46,159 bases of DNA from a bacterium (GCA_029227655.1 JAQYAI010000142.1:1-46159); one strand, 5' to 3'. Shown: positions 25,378-35,243, counted from the stretch's first letter. Notes: generated from the sequence alone by a model not told the origin. Made by a program: numbers and translations.

Positions 25378-25537
25378 ATGATAGAGGTGCGGGATTTAAG
25401 AGTACATTACAGTATAAGGCAGGGAAGCTGCTGTGATGGAAAGGAGAGACCGCCGAAGGAACAGCCATCCCAAAGACTGTTTCTGGGATACTGCAGAAGA
25501 TGCAGTATACTGTCACATTTTTGTGGAGCGCTATCGG
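25378..25537 (+). ncRNA. Lysine riboswitch (L-box) aptamer
   Basis: The conserved L-box core is present: GATAGAGGTGC at 25380-25390 for the 5' side of P1/P2, AAGAGTA, then a GATGGAAAGG...GACCGCCGAAG segment, and the closing GGAGCGCTATC with CTATC (25531-25535) pairing back to GATAG. The internal helices (for example ACTGCAG...ATGCAGTATAC) fit the five-way junction. It lies in the 446-base gap between the second Uma2 gene and the NhaC-family gene. By analogy with known L-boxes, lysine binding should switch the downstream transporter off via the terminator that follows. Confidence 0.9.
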
Positions 25538-25570
25538 TGATAATTGCTTGTATGATCAGGAAGGTTATGC

Positions 25571-25609
25571 CACGGGTAAGCTTTGCAAAAGCGTATTCGT
25601 GTTTTTTTT
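25571..25609 (+). terminator. Riboswitch expression-platform terminator
   Basis: CACGGGTA pairs with TATTCGTG and, past one mismatch, GCTTT pairs with AAAGC around a GCA loop (25571-25601). Eight T residues follow. Its position between aptamer and gene marks it as the regulated terminator. Confidence 0.85.
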
Positions 25610-25702
25610 ATATGTAAAAATATCCTTCGGCAGAAGAAATAAAAACATTTCTAAAGCACGAAACGCAAAGCAATCATAAAATACGGAAAGGAAAAGAGAG
25701 TT

Positions 25703-27328
25703 ATGAAAGCAAACATCAAAAGATTAAGCGGTGTAGTTCTTGCACTTGCAATGGCTGTAATGTGCTGCCCGGCAGTGGCATTTGCAGCAGAAGAAGCTAC
25801 GGAATATGTACCTGAAATGTACGCAACATTCTGGGCACTTGTACCACCAATCGTAGCAATCGCACTTGCTCTTATCACAAAAGAAGTGTATAGTTCACTC
25901 TTTGTTGGTATTGTGGTAGGAGGTCTGTTCTACTCAGGATTTGGATTTGAAGGGACAGTACTCCATGTATTTGAGGATGGAATCGTATCGGTTCTTTCTG
26001 ACAGTTACAATGTAGGAATTTTAGTATTCCTTGTTATTCTTGGAACAATGGTAAGCCTGATGAACAAGGCAGGAGGTTCTTCGGCGTTTGGACGCTGGGC
26101 AAGTGAGCATGTGAGGAGCCGTGTGGGAGCACAGCTTGCAACAATCCTTTTAGGAGTACTTATTTTTATCGATGATTATTTCAACTGTTTAACAGTGGGA
26201 AGCGTTATGAGACCGGTTGCAGATAAAGCGAAAATATCCCGTGCAAAACTGGCATATCTTATTGACGCAACAGCAGCCCCTGTATGTATCATCGCACCAA
26301 TTTCTTCATGGGCAGCAGCGGTAACCGGATTTGTAGAAGGCGAAGATGGATTTTCTATTTTCATTCGTGCGATACCTTATAACTTCTATGCATTATTAAC
26401 GGTTGTTATGATGGTAACCATGGCAGTTATGAAAATGGAATATGGTCCAATGAGAACACATGAAAAGAATGCGTTAAAAGGAGATTTATACACAACACCA
26501 GACAGACCATATGAAAATGCAAGTAATGAGGCTGTTGTGAATAAAAATGGAAAAGTAATTGACCTTGTGATTCCGATTGCATCTCTGATTGTATGTTGTG
26601 TCATCGGTATGATTTATACAGGTGGATTCTTCGATGGAACTGGATTTGTTGAAGCATTCTCAGCAAGTGATGCATCTGTTGGTCTTATGCTCGGAAGTTT
26701 CTTTGGACTTATTATTACAATGGTTCTTTATATTGTAAGAAAGGTATTATCTTTCCATGATTGTATGGAATGTATCCCTGAAGGCTTTAAGGCAATGGTT
26801 CCAGCGATCCTTATTTTGACATTTGCCTGGACATTAAAGGCTATGACAGACAGCCTTGGAGCAGCGGAATATGTTGCTTCTGTTGTAGCAGCAAGTGCAG
26901 ATGGACTGCTTAATTTCCTTCCTGCAATTATCTTTATCGTTGCATGTTTCCTTGCATTTGCAACAGGAACATCATGGGGAACCTTTGGTATTCTTATTCC
27001 AATCGTAGTAAATGTATTTGCGGGAACCAATGAAACAATGATGATCATCTCAATTTCCGCTTGTATGGCAGGTGCGGTATGTGGAGATCATTGCTCGCCA
27101 ATTTCAGATACGACAATTATGGCTTCCGCAGGGGCACAGAGTAATCATATCAACCATGTAAATACACAGCTTCCATATGCGATCACGTGTGCAGCAGTTT
27201 CTTTTGTAACATATATTGTTGCAGGATTTGTTCAGAGTGCATGGATCGCGCTTCCGGTCGGTGTTGTTCTTATGTTGGCAACATTAGTGGTTATCAAGTC
27301 CAAAGTAGGCGGGATGACGGAAGAGTAA
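25703..27328 (+). CDS. NhaC-family Na+/H+ antiporter superfamily transporter, probable lysine transporter
   Basis: A 541-residue polytopic membrane protein with about eleven hydrophobic segments and NhaC-family motifs (VGIVVGGLFYSGF, IDDYFNCLTVGSVMRP, ATGTSWGTFGILIPI, GDHCSPISDTTIMAS). NhaC proteins are classed as sodium/proton antiporters, but a riboswitch-controlled subgroup (LysW) has been proposed to carry lysine, and the L-box in front makes lysine the best substrate guess. The N-terminus looks like a cleavable signal peptide (positive start, hydrophobic core, AFA-AEE), which is unusual for a transporter of this type. GGAAAGGAAAAGAGAG precedes the ATG. A terminator follows. Confidence 0.88.
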   Translation: MKANIKRLSGVVLALAMAVMCCPAVAFAAEEATEYVPEMYATFWALVPPIVAIALALITKEVYSSLFVGIVVGGLFYSGFGFEGTVLHVFEDGIVSVLSDSYNVGILVFLVILGTMVSLMNKAGGSSAFGRWASEHVRSRVGAQLATILLGVLIFIDDYFNCLTVGSVMRPVADKAKISRAKLAYLIDATAAPVCIIAPISSWAAAVTGFVEGEDGFSIFIRAIPYNFYALLTVVMMVTMAVMKMEYGPMRTHEKNALKGDLYTTPDRPYENASNEAVVNKNGKVIDLVIPIASLIVCCVIGMIYTGGFFDGTGFVEAFSASDASVGLMLGSFFGLIITMVLYIVRKVLSFHDCMECIPEGFKAMVPAILILTFAWTLKAMTDSLGAAEYVASVVAASADGLLNFLPAIIFIVACFLAFATGTSWGTFGILIPIVVNVFAGTNETMMIISISACMAGAVCGDHCSPISDTTIMASAGAQSNHINHVNTQLPYAITCAAVSFVTYIVAGFVQSAWIALPVGVVLMLATLVVIKSKVGGMTEE

Positions 27329-27345
27329 AGAAATATAGAATCAAC

Positions 27346-27382
27346 AGAAGTGCACATCTTCATTAGGTGGCACTTCTTTTTT
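27346..27382 (+). terminator. Intrinsic terminator after the NhaC-family gene
   Basis: AGAAGTGC (27346-27353) pairs with GCACTTCT (27370-27377); CATCT/AGGTG extends the stem past a bulged A. Six T residues end at 27382. Confidence 0.88.
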
Positions 27383-27405
27383 GTCATGCGATGAGGCGAA
27401 ACCCC

Positions 27406-27434
27406 TTGTGCCTGACGTTGTTACAGTGTAAAAT
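27406..27434 (+). promoter_or_regulatory. Possible promoter of the M16C peptidase-era region
   Basis: TTGTGC (27406-27411) and TAAAAT (27429-27434) are 17 bases apart. The -35 is weak (three of six). GTTAC / GTAAC at 27420-27424 and 27437-27441 form a small dyad around the -10. Confidence 0.35.
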
Positions 27435-27485
27435 AAGTAACAGTTACGAGATTCGTGACGTTAGTAAATTTGGAGGAGATTGTGA

Positions 27486-30410
27486 ATGAATATAACAAAG
27501 CTGAATGCATATGAAATCCTTATGCAGAAAGAACTGACTGATATAAAATCAGACGGGATGTTATTAAAACATAAAAAAAGTGGAGCAAGGATCCTGCTGG
27601 TCTCAAACGACGATGATAATAAAGTGTTTTCCATTGCTTTCCGTACTCCTGTGCAGAATAGTACCGGGGTACCACATATTATAGAGCACAGTGTTCTATG
27701 CGGTTCAGATAAATTTCCGGCAAAGGACCCATTTGTGGAATTGGTAAAAGGATCGTTAAATACATTTCTGAATGCTATGACTTATCCGGATAAGACGGTC
27801 TACCCTGTTGCAAGCTGCAATGAAAAGGATTTTCAAAATCTGATGGATGTATATATGGATGCGGTGCTGCATCCGAATATTTATAAGCATGAAGAGATTT
27901 TCCGACAGGAAGGATGGCACTATCATCTGGAAAATAAGGAAGATGAATTGGAATATAACGGTGTTGTTTACAACGAAATGAAAGGAGCATTTTCATCACC
28001 GGATGGTGTTCTGGATCGGATGATCCTGAATTCTCTGTTTCCAGATACGACTTATGCAAATGAATCTGGCGGAGATCCGGAAGTGATTCCTGAATTATCT
28101 TATGAAGAATTTCTGAATTTCCATCGCACGTATTACCATCCTTCGAACAGCTATATTTATCTGTATGGTGATATGGATATGGAAGAAAAACTGGAATGGC
28201 TGGACCGGGAATATCTTTCGAAATATGAAGTGAAAGAAGTAGATTCTCAGATAGGTCATCAGGAAGCGTTTGAGGAAATGCGGGAAATTACAGCAGAGTA
28301 TTCGATTTCTACCAGCGAGTCCGAGGAAGATAATACGTATCTGGCTTACAATAAAGTTGTGGGGACAAGCCTCGATAAGGAACTTTGCCTTGCGTTTGAT
28401 GTGCTTGATTATGCGCTTCTTTCAGCACCAGGTGCACCGCTAAAGAAAGTGCTTCTGGATGCAGGAATCGGAAAAGATATTACCGGATCTTATGACAGCT
28501 CCACCTATCAGCCTATTTTCTCAATTGTTGCAAAGAATGCAAATGCTTCGCAGAAAGAAGCATTTATCCAGGTGATTGAAAGTACGTTAAAAGGTCTTGT
28601 GGAAAATGGGATTGATAAAAAGGCATTGGAAGCAGGAATTAATTATCATGAATTCCGTTATCGTGAAGCGGATTTTGGAGGATATCCAAAAGGACTCATT
28701 TATGGACTTTCTATGCTGGACAGCTGGCTCTATGATGAGAGTAAACCATTTATACATGTGGAAGCGTTGGAAACGTTTGAGTTTCTAAAAAAACAGATTA
28801 ACAAAAACTATTTTGAGAATATAATACAAAAATATTTGCTGGATAATCAGCATGGTACTATTTTGATGGTCGTTCCTGAAAAGGGACGTACAGACAGAAT
28901 GGATGCCGAGTTGAAGGAAAAGCTGCAAAAATACAAAAACTCTCTGAGTGAAGAAGCGTTAGATGAGATAGTAGAAAATACATTACGCCTGATGGAATAT
29001 CAGGATGAGCCATCAAGTCCGGAAGATATTGCGAAGATTCCAATGCTTACAAGAGAAGATATTTCAGAAGATATTGCACCGATTTACAATGAAGAAATGA
29101 AGATGGCTGGAGTTCCTGTTGTTTTCCATGAAGTGGAAACAAACGGAATTGGATATCTGGAATTGATGTTTGATCTGTCGGAAGTTCAGGAAGAACTTCT
29201 CCCATATGTAGGAATTCTTCAGGCTGTTCTTGGAATCATTGATACGGAACATTATGAATATAGTGAACTTTTCAATGAAATTAATGTGCACACTGGTGGA
29301 ATCGGCACATCTCTGGAGCTTTATGCCGATGTGACAAAAGTAAAAGAAAAAGAATTCAAAGCGACACTGGAGGCGAAGACGAAGGCACTCTATGATAAGA
29401 TTCCGTTTGCACTTCAGATGATGCTGGAAATTCTGACCAGATCGAAACTGAACGATGAAAAGCGGCTGAAAGAAATTCTGGATATGAATGTATCGCGCCT
29501 TCAGATGCGTTTCCTTTCTTCTGGACATTCTGTGTCTGTGACACGTGCCTTGGCATATCGGTCACCACTTTCGAGATTTAAAGATCTGACAGGTGGTGTG
29601 GAATACTATAAGCATATCAGCCAGATTGCAGAGGACTTTGATTCTGAGAAAGAAGCATTGATTCAGAATCTTCAGAAACTGATTCGTCTGATTTGCCGCA
29701 AAGGAAATATGATGATAAGTTATACAGCTTCCAGAGAAGGTCTTAGCGGGTTGGAAGCAGAGATTGAGAAACTAAATGCAGGATTATTTGAAGCACAGAA
29801 GCCGGAAAGCAGATGCGTCCTTCACTGTGAAAAGAAGAATGAAGGATTCAAAACATCTTCGAAAGTACAGTTCGTTGCACAGGCGGGAAACTTTATGGAT
29901 GCAGGAGAAGAGTACGTCGGTGCACTTCAGATTCTGAAAGTCATCATGAGCTATGAATATTTATGGATGAATATCCGCGTCAAAGGTGGTGCATACGGCT
30001 GTATGTGCAACTTTAATCGTATTGGAGAAGGATATTTTGTTTCTTACAGAGATCCGAATCTGGAGAAAACACTGGAAACCTACGCGGGAGTGCCAGAGTA
30101 TCTTAGAAACTTTACGGTAAGTGAGCGTGATATGACAAAATACCTCATTGGAACCATCAGCAATATTGACCAGCCTATGACACCGGCGGCGAAAGGGGAC
30201 CGCTCGATGAATCTGTACATGAACCATGTGACAGAAGAGATGATCCGCGCCGAGCGCAGGGAAATCCTGAATGCGACACAGGAAGATATCCGTGCACTTG
30301 CAGAAATTGCAGAGGCTGTCCTTGCTGAGGAACAGATCTGCGTTATCGGGAATGAGACGAAGATCGAAGAATCGAGAGAAGTATTTGGCGAAGTAGCAGC
30401 GTTGTTCTAA
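27486..30410 (+). CDS. M16C insulinase-family zinc peptidase (presequence-protease-like)
   Basis: A 974-residue peptidase of the pitrilysin clan, PreP-like subfamily M16C, in which two homologous halves form a closed chamber that digests oligopeptides. The inverted zinc motif HIIEH (His64, Glu67, His68) is followed by the distal acid region VVYNEMKGAFSS. The C-terminal half has the expected R-x-Y-type segment (VKGGAYGCMCNF). There is no signal peptide, so it works in the cytoplasm, presumably degrading peptides; peptide uptake (opp) and an M18 aminopeptidase are also encoded in this window. A strong GGAGGAG ribosome site supports ATG 27486. Confidence 0.93.
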   Translation: MNITKLNAYEILMQKELTDIKSDGMLLKHKKSGARILLVSNDDDNKVFSIAFRTPVQNSTGVPHIIEHSVLCGSDKFPAKDPFVELVKGSLNTFLNAMTYPDKTVYPVASCNEKDFQNLMDVYMDAVLHPNIYKHEEIFRQEGWHYHLENKEDELEYNGVVYNEMKGAFSSPDGVLDRMILNSLFPDTTYANESGGDPEVIPELSYEEFLNFHRTYYHPSNSYIYLYGDMDMEEKLEWLDREYLSKYEVKEVDSQIGHQEAFEEMREITAEYSISTSESEEDNTYLAYNKVVGTSLDKELCLAFDVLDYALLSAPGAPLKKVLLDAGIGKDITGSYDSSTYQPIFSIVAKNANASQKEAFIQVIESTLKGLVENGIDKKALEAGINYHEFRYREADFGGYPKGLIYGLSMLDSWLYDESKPFIHVEALETFEFLKKQINKNYFENIIQKYLLDNQHGTILMVVPEKGRTDRMDAELKEKLQKYKNSLSEEALDEIVENTLRLMEYQDEPSSPEDIAKIPMLTREDISEDIAPIYNEEMKMAGVPVVFHEVETNGIGYLELMFDLSEVQEELLPYVGILQAVLGIIDTEHYEYSELFNEINVHTGGIGTSLELYADVTKVKEKEFKATLEAKTKALYDKIPFALQMMLEILTRSKLNDEKRLKEILDMNVSRLQMRFLSSGHSVSVTRALAYRSPLSRFKDLTGGVEYYKHISQIAEDFDSEKEALIQNLQKLIRLICRKGNMMISYTASREGLSGLEAEIEKLNAGLFEAQKPESRCVLHCEKKNEGFKTSSKVQFVAQAGNFMDAGEEYVGALQILKVIMSYEYLWMNIRVKGGAYGCMCNFNRIGEGYFVSYRDPNLEKTLETYAGVPEYLRNFTVSERDMTKYLIGTISNIDQPMTPAAKGDRSMNLYMNHVTEEMIRAERREILNATQEDIRALAEIAEAVLAEEQICVIGNETKIEESREVFGEVAALF

Positions 30411-30433
30411 AGAAAATAAAATGAGGAAAAGAA

Positions 30434-31336
30434 ATGAAATCAGATTTTAAATCAGGATTTGTAACACTAATCGGACGTCCAAATGTAGGAAAATCTACTC
30501 TTATGAACTATCTGATCGGACAGAAGATTGCGATTACATCCAATAAACCACAGACCACAAGAAACCGCATTCAGACGGTTCTGACCACAGAAGAAGGGCA
30601 GATCATTTTTGTAGATACGCCTGGAATTCACAAGGCGAAGAATAAACTTGGTGAATACATGGTAAATGTGGCGGAACGTACTTTAAATGAAGTAGATGTT
30701 GTTCTCTGGCTTGTAGAACCAACTACCTTTATCGGAGCCGGCGAACAGCATATTATAGCACAGCTGAAAAAAGTAAACACACCAGTTGTTCTTGTCATCA
30801 ATAAAGAAGATACCGTGAAAAAAGAGGATATTCTTCCTTGTATATTAAAATACAGTGAAGCGTATGATTTTGCAGATATTGTGCCTGTTTCGGCAAAAAC
30901 TGGGAATAATACAGATGAACTTCTGAAAGTCATCATGAAGTATCTTCCGTACGGACCACAGTTCTATGATGAGGATACGATTACAGATCAGCCGGAAAGA
31001 CAGATTGTTGCGGAGATCATTCGTGAAAAGGCATTACATTCTCTGAATGAAGAAATTCCACATGGAATCGCAGTTTCCATTGAACGGATGAAAGCACGCA
31101 GGAATATTATAGATATTGATGCGACGATCATCTGCGAGCGCGATTCCCACAAAGGAATCATCATCGGAAAACAAGGTGCGATGCTGAAGAAAATCGGAAG
31201 TACCGCAAGGTATGAAATAGAACGTCTTCTTGACTGTAAAGTGAATTTAAAGTTGTGGGTAAAAGTAAAGAAAGACTGGAGAGACAGTGATTTTCTTATT
31301 AAGAATTTTGGCTACCACGAAGACGATGAATTCTAA
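30434..31336 (+). CDS. era: GTPase Era
   Basis: Era binds the 3' end of 16S rRNA and assists 30S maturation. The GTPase domain has G1 GRPNVGKST, the switch region with PQTTRNR, G3 DTPGIH and G4 NKED. The C-terminal KH domain carries HKGIIIGKQGAMLKKIG. The length is 300 residues, as usual. AGGAAAAG precedes the ATG, 23 bases after the peptidase stop. The following yqzL and recO complete the Firmicute era-yqzL-recO arrangement. Confidence 0.97.
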   Translation: MKSDFKSGFVTLIGRPNVGKSTLMNYLIGQKIAITSNKPQTTRNRIQTVLTTEEGQIIFVDTPGIHKAKNKLGEYMVNVAERTLNEVDVVLWLVEPTTFIGAGEQHIIAQLKKVNTPVVLVINKEDTVKKEDILPCILKYSEAYDFADIVPVSAKTGNNTDELLKVIMKYLPYGPQFYDEDTITDQPERQIVAEIIREKALHSLNEEIPHGIAVSIERMKARRNIIDIDATIICERDSHKGIIIGKQGAMLKKIGSTARYEIERLLDCKVNLKLWVKVKKDWRDSDFLIKNFGYHEDDEF

Positions 31337-31457
31337 ACATGTCAAGGGATTTGGCGGAAAATGTACTGGCAGATATTGTCCAGTATAGGAAAAATAAGTT
31401 TGGAGAATCTATCTATTAGAATTAATTTTAATGCAGAAGAAAAGGTAGGTGCTCTGA

Positions 31458-31634
31458 ATGGAAGAAGAATATTGGAAACAGTTTGCCATGACAGGGAAAG
31501 TAGAGGATTATCTTTCATATAAAGGAATCGAGACCTGTCAGAACATTATGAAAAAGTACGAGGACCAAAAGCGTGAGTCAGTTAATCACAGTGACAGGAA
31601 TGGTGATTTCGGCATCACCGATAGGAGACTATGA
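31458..31634 (+). CDS. yqzL: YqzL-family small protein
   Basis: A 58-codon gene between era and recO. The N-terminal part, YWKQFAMTGKVEDYLSYKG, matches the WK-x-F-x-x-TG-x-x-x-x-YL-x-YK pattern of YqzL-like proteins (PF14006), which in Bacillus also lie between era and recO. The function is unknown. An AAGGTAGGTG stretch lies before the ATG. The reading frame continues past the usual end of the family and overlaps recO by 62 bases in another frame, ending at TGA 31632-31634. The assignment rests on both the pattern and the position. Confidence 0.82.
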   Translation: MEEEYWKQFAMTGKVEDYLSYKGIETCQNIMKKYEDQKRESVNHSDRNGDFGITDRRL

Positions 31635-32325
31635 TAAAAGAGTTGTCATATTAACAAAGGAACGGGGAAAGTTGTCTGCATTTGCAAAGGGAGCAAGACG
31701 TCCACAGAGCCATCTTGCAGGTGTGACAGCGCCCTGCTCTTTTGGAACGTTCACTCTGTATGAAGGCCGAACTTCTTACACGATTCATTCAGCAGAGATT
31801 TCTCACTATTTTGCGGAACTTCGAATGGATGTGGAGGCGGCATATTATGCATTCTATTTTCTGGAATTTGCCGATTATTATGCAAAAGAGGGGAACGATG
31901 AGCGTGAAATGCTGAAGCTTTTATTTCAGACAATGCGTGTACTGACAAAACGGATTTTGCCACTGCCTTTGGTGAAAAATATTTTTGAGCTGAAAGCGAT
32001 CAGTATTAATGGAGAAGGTCCGCAGGTATTCCAGTGTGTGAATTGCGGGTGCAAAGACCGGCCATGTGTGTTCAGTGTTAGGGCGGGAGGTCTTGTCTGT
32101 AATGAATGCGACAGGCAAGTGACGGATGGATGGACACTCCACACATCTACACTTTATGCGATGCAGTATATTATTTCTTCGTCCATCGAAAAATTATATA
32201 CGTTTCAACTAAGTGCGGAGGTCATGAAAGAATTTGACAGGGTTATGGAACGATATAAAGAGGTTTATGTAGAAAAGCGTTTTAAATCGTTAGAAATTTT
32301 GAGACAATTGACAGAACTTTGTTAA
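31573..32325 (+). CDS. recO: DNA repair protein RecO
   Basis: RecO helps load RecA on gapped DNA in the RecFOR pathway. The N-terminal OB fold starts SQLITVTGMVISASPIGDYD, and the C-terminal part has the four-cysteine zinc site CVNCGC...CNEC. The length is 250 residues, standard. The start is a GTG at 31573 with GAGGA (31560-31564) eight bases upstream; the first ATG downstream would cut into the conserved OB strand. It begins inside yqzL, so the two genes are probably translationally coupled. Confidence 0.95.
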   Translation: MSQLITVTGMVISASPIGDYDKRVVILTKERGKLSAFAKGARRPQSHLAGVTAPCSFGTFTLYEGRTSYTIHSAEISHYFAELRMDVEAAYYAFYFLEFADYYAKEGNDEREMLKLLFQTMRVLTKRILPLPLVKNIFELKAISINGEGPQVFQCVNCGCKDRPCVFSVRAGGLVCNECDRQVTDGWTLHTSTLYAMQYIISSSIEKLYTFQLSAEVMKEFDRVMERYKEVYVEKRFKSLEILRQLTELC

Positions 32326-32351
32326 GAAAAAGACGAAATGATTTAAAAGAC

Positions 32352-32380
32352 TTGCAAATTACATAAGTTATCTGTATAAT
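32352..32380 (+). promoter_or_regulatory. Promoter of glyQS
   Basis: TTGCAA (32352-32357) and TATAAT (32375-32380) with a 17-base spacer. The leader to the ATG is only about 60 bases and contains a small hairpin, GGGAGAT (32394-32400) with ATCTCCT (32410-32416). It is far too short for a T-box. Confidence 0.7.
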
Positions 32381-32446
32381 ATAGAGAATCAGAGGGAGAT
32401 GGAATTGGAATCTCCTATAAAAGAAGAGAATGCGAGGATTGGTATT

Positions 32447-33838
32447 ATGGTAGAAAAGACAATGGACAAAATTGTAGCTTTAGCGAAGAGTAGAGGTTTT
32501 GTATATCCGGGTTCTGAAATCTACGGTGGGCTTGCAAATACATGGGACTATGGAAACCTTGGTGTGGAATTAAAGAACAATGTAAAGAGAGCCTGGTGGA
32601 AGAAATTTATTCAGGAAAATCCATATAACGTAGGTGTGGATTGTGCGATTCTTATGAATCCACAGACATGGGTAGCTTCCGGACATTTAGGAGGATTCAG
32701 CGATCCGCTTATGGATTGTAAAGAATGTCATGAACGTTTCCGTGCAGACAAATTAATTGAAGAATATGCATTTGAACATGGTATCACACTTGAGGAAAGT
32801 GTTGATGCGTGGACACATGAACAGATGGAAGCCTATATTCAGGAACACGATATAGTGTGTCCAAGCTGTGGTAAAAAGAACTTCACAGAAATCCGTGAAT
32901 TCAACCTTATGTTCAAGACATTCCAGGGGGTAACGGAAGATGCAAAGAACGTGGTATATTTAAGACCAGAGACAGCACAGGGTATTTTTGTAAACTTTAA
33001 GAATGTTCAGCGTTCATCAAGAAAGAAGATTCCATTTGGTATTGGACAGATTGGTAAATCCTTCCGTAATGAGATCACACCAGGTAACTTCACATTCCGT
33101 ACACGTGAATTTGAACAGATGGAATTAGAATTCTTCTGTGAACCGGATACAGATTTAGAATGGTTCGCATACTGGAAGAAGTTCTGTTTAGATTGGTTGT
33201 TCTCACTTGGCCTCAAAGCAGAAGAAGTTCGTTACCGTGACCATTCTCCGGAAGAATTAAGCTTCTACAGTAAAGCAACTACAGATATTGAATTCTTATT
33301 CCCATTTGGATGGGGAGAACTTTGGGGAATTGCAGACAGAACAGACTACGATCTGACACAGCATCAGAACGTATCTAAGCAGGATATGTCTTACTTTGAT
33401 GATGAAAAACAGAAAAAATACGTTCCATACGTAATCGAACCATCGCTTGGAGCTGACCGTGTAGTTCTTGCATTCCTCTGTGGTGCATACGATGAAGAAG
33501 AATTAGAAGGCGGAGATACACGTACCGTTCTGCATTTCCACCCGGAACTTGCACCAGTTAAGATTGGGGTGCTTCCACTTTCTAAGAAGTTGAACGAAGG
33601 TGCAGAAAAGATTTACGCAGAACTTAGCAAATACTACAACTGTGAATTTGATGACAGAGGAAATATCGGTAAGAGATATCGTCGTCAGGACGAGATTGGA
33701 ACACCATTCTGTATCACTTACGACTTTGAATCTGAGACAGACGGAGCAGTTACCGTACGTGATCGTGACACAATGGAACAGGAAAGAGTTAAAATTGAAG
33801 ATCTGAAAGCTTACTTTGAAGAAAAATTTGCATGGTAA
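32447..33838 (+). CDS. glyQS: Glycine--tRNA ligase (single-chain dimeric type)
   Basis: A class II aminoacyl-tRNA synthetase of the alpha2 type that charges tRNA-Gly. Landmarks include [20 protein letters not shown], motif 2 ([20 protein letters not shown]), the zinc-like CKECH...CPSCGKK insertion and motif 3 ([13 protein letters not shown]). The C-terminal anticodon-binding domain follows. From ATG 32447, supported by GAGG at 32434-32437, it is 463 residues. An in-frame ATG at 32399 would add 16 unconserved residues encoded by the leader hairpin and has no spaced ribosome site. It is a single-gene unit closed by a terminator. Confidence 0.96.
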   Translation: MVEKTMDKIVALAKSRGFVYPGSEIYGGLANTWDYGNLGVELKNNVKRAWWKKFIQENPYNVGVDCAILMNPQTWVASGHLGGFSDPLMDCKECHERFRADKLIEEYAFEHGITLEESVDAWTHEQMEAYIQEHDIVCPSCGKKNFTEIREFNLMFKTFQGVTEDAKNVVYLRPETAQGIFVNFKNVQRSSRKKIPFGIGQIGKSFRNEITPGNFTFRTREFEQMELEFFCEPDTDLEWFAYWKKFCLDWLFSLGLKAEEVRYRDHSPEELSFYSKATTDIEFLFPFGWGELWGIADRTDYDLTQHQNVSKQDMSYFDDEKQKKYVPYVIEPSLGADRVVLAFLCGAYDEEELEGGDTRTVLHFHPELAPVKIGVLPLSKKLNEGAEKIYAELSKYYNCEFDDRGNIGKRYRRQDEIGTPFCITYDFESETDGAVTVRDRDTMEQERVKIEDLKAYFEEKFAW

Positions 33839-33854
33839 GATAGAAGAAAGAGGG

Positions 33855-33890
33855 AGCGGCTTCCGTAAAAGGAAGCTGCTACTTTTTTTT
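33855..33890 (+). terminator. Intrinsic terminator after glyQS
   Basis: AGCGGCTTCC (33855-33864) pairs with GGAAGCTGCT (33871-33880) with one wobble and a six-base loop. A run of eight T residues ends at 33890. Confidence 0.92.
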
Positions 33891-33902
33891 ATGGTAAAAC
33901 TG

Positions 33903-33911
33903 TGCTAGAAT
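33903..33911 (+). promoter_or_regulatory. Extended -10 promoter of the folate operon
   Basis: TGCTAGAAT is an extended -10 (TGn plus a TATAAT-like hexamer) 51 bases before folC and directly after the glyQS terminator. There is no clear -35. Confidence 0.5.
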
Positions 33912-33962
33912 AAAAGGAAAGCCAACGTCAGCATCAGTGGGCATACTAGAAAGGAAAGATAT

Positions 33963-35243
33963 ATGTTATACGAAGAAGCAAGGGTATATTTGGATCAGGC
34001 ATCGAAATACGGAAGTGTACTTGGTTTGGAAAGTATAAGTACATTACTTAGTAAACTGAATCATCCGCAGGATAAGCTTAAGTTTATTCATATTGCAGGT
34101 ACGAATGGGAAAGGATCCATACTTGCATTTATCGCATCTATTCTGCAGGCGGAAGGATACAAAGTGGGCAGATATATTTCGCCAACTGTCATGGACTATC
34201 TGGAGAGATTCCAGATCAATGAATCCTATATGAAGAAAGAGACATTTGCAGAAATAATGGGAGAGGTTAAAGATGCAGTAGAACGGATGATGGAAAAGGG
34301 ACATGCGTCTCCTACTGTGTTTGAGATAGAGACGGCGATAGCTTTTTTGTTTTTTGTGAAAGAAAAATGCGACTATGTTCTGCTTGAAACAGGACTTGGA
34401 GGAAGACTGGATGCTACAAATATCGTGAAAAATACACTTGTGTGTGTGTTTGCCCCTATCAGTATGGATCACATGGATGTTTTGGGAAGTACATTAGAAG
34501 AGATTGCCACAGAGAAAGCAGGAATCATCAAGCCGGGGGCATGCATGGTCTCTGCGCCGCAAAAAGAGATTGTAACAGAGGTCTTAAGGACAGCATCGAT
34601 AAACAGACTGCAGATGGTGGATCTGTCCGAGATTCATATTTTGAAATCAGATTTGGAAGAACAGATTTTTTCGTATAAAGAATTTGAAAGAATGAAAATT
34701 CACCTTATTGGAAAGAATCAGATAGAGAATGCGGCGACAGCGCTGGAGGCGGTCGTAGCTTTGCGTGTACAGGGGACACAAATTTCTTCGGAGGCAGTGA
34801 AGAGAGGGTTGGAAAATGCAAAATGGCCGGGAAGATTCCAGGTATTAAGCAGGAAGCCACTGATCATTGCAGATGGAGCGCACAATGAGAATGCTGCGGA
34901 GCGTCTGGCAGAAAATATAGAAACCTATTTACAAGGAGAGAAACTTGTGGCAATAATGGGAGTGTTCCAGGATAAGGAGTATCAAAAGATCATTCGGATC
35001 ATGAAGCCATATTTGGAATATGTCTATACGATTGATCTCCCAAATCGTGAACGCACGCTCCCAAAAGAACGTCTGGTGCAGGAATTTTTGGCACAGGACA
35101 TACCGGCAGAGACAGCGATGAATGTAGAAGAAGCACTGAAGTTCGCCAGAGAAAAAGCAGATGAAAACCAAGGAATACTTGTCTTTGGGTCACTTTCTTA
35201 TCTGGGAGAAGTGATTCGCTTGGAAGGAAGGGTAGAAAGATGA
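33963..35243 (+). CDS. folC: Folylpolyglutamate synthase / dihydrofolate synthase
   Basis: FolC adds glutamate to dihydropteroate and extends polyglutamate tails on folates. The Mur-ligase-like ATP loop is [10 protein letters not shown], followed by [18 protein letters not shown] (the SPH-like segment), [33 protein letters not shown] and EKAGIIK. The C-terminal domain has WPGRFQV and DGAHNENAA. The length of 426 fits. It opens the folate operon and overlaps folE by four bases (ATGA). No other folC is in the window, so I expect it to be bifunctional. Confidence 0.95.
   Translation: MLYEEARVYLDQASKYGSVLGLESISTLLSKLNHPQDKLKFIHIAGTNGKGSILAFIASILQAEGYKVGRYISPTVMDYLERFQINESYMKKETFAEIMGEVKDAVERMMEKGHASPTVFEIETAIAFLFFVKEKCDYVLLETGLGGRLDATNIVKNTLVCVFAPISMDHMDVLGSTLEEIATEKAGIIKPGACMVSAPQKEIVTEVLRTASINRLQMVDLSEIHILKSDLEEQIFSYKEFERMKIHLIGKNQIENAATALEAVVALRVQGTQISSEAVKRGLENAKWPGRFQVLSRKPLIIADGAHNENAAERLAENIETYLQGEKLVAIMGVFQDKEYQKIIRIMKPYLEYVYTIDLPNRERTLPKERLVQEFLAQDIPAETAMNVEEALKFAREKADENQGILVFGSLSYLGEVIRLEGRVER

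Noticed and set aside
31364..31385. Small hairpin (TACTGG/CCAGTA) between era and yqzL
   Set aside because: Six base pairs with a ten-base loop and no T run; too weak to call.
32399..33838. Earlier start of glyQS at 32399
   Set aside because: There is no spaced Shine-Dalgarno, and the extra 16 residues are encoded by a leader hairpin and are not part of the conserved synthetase start.
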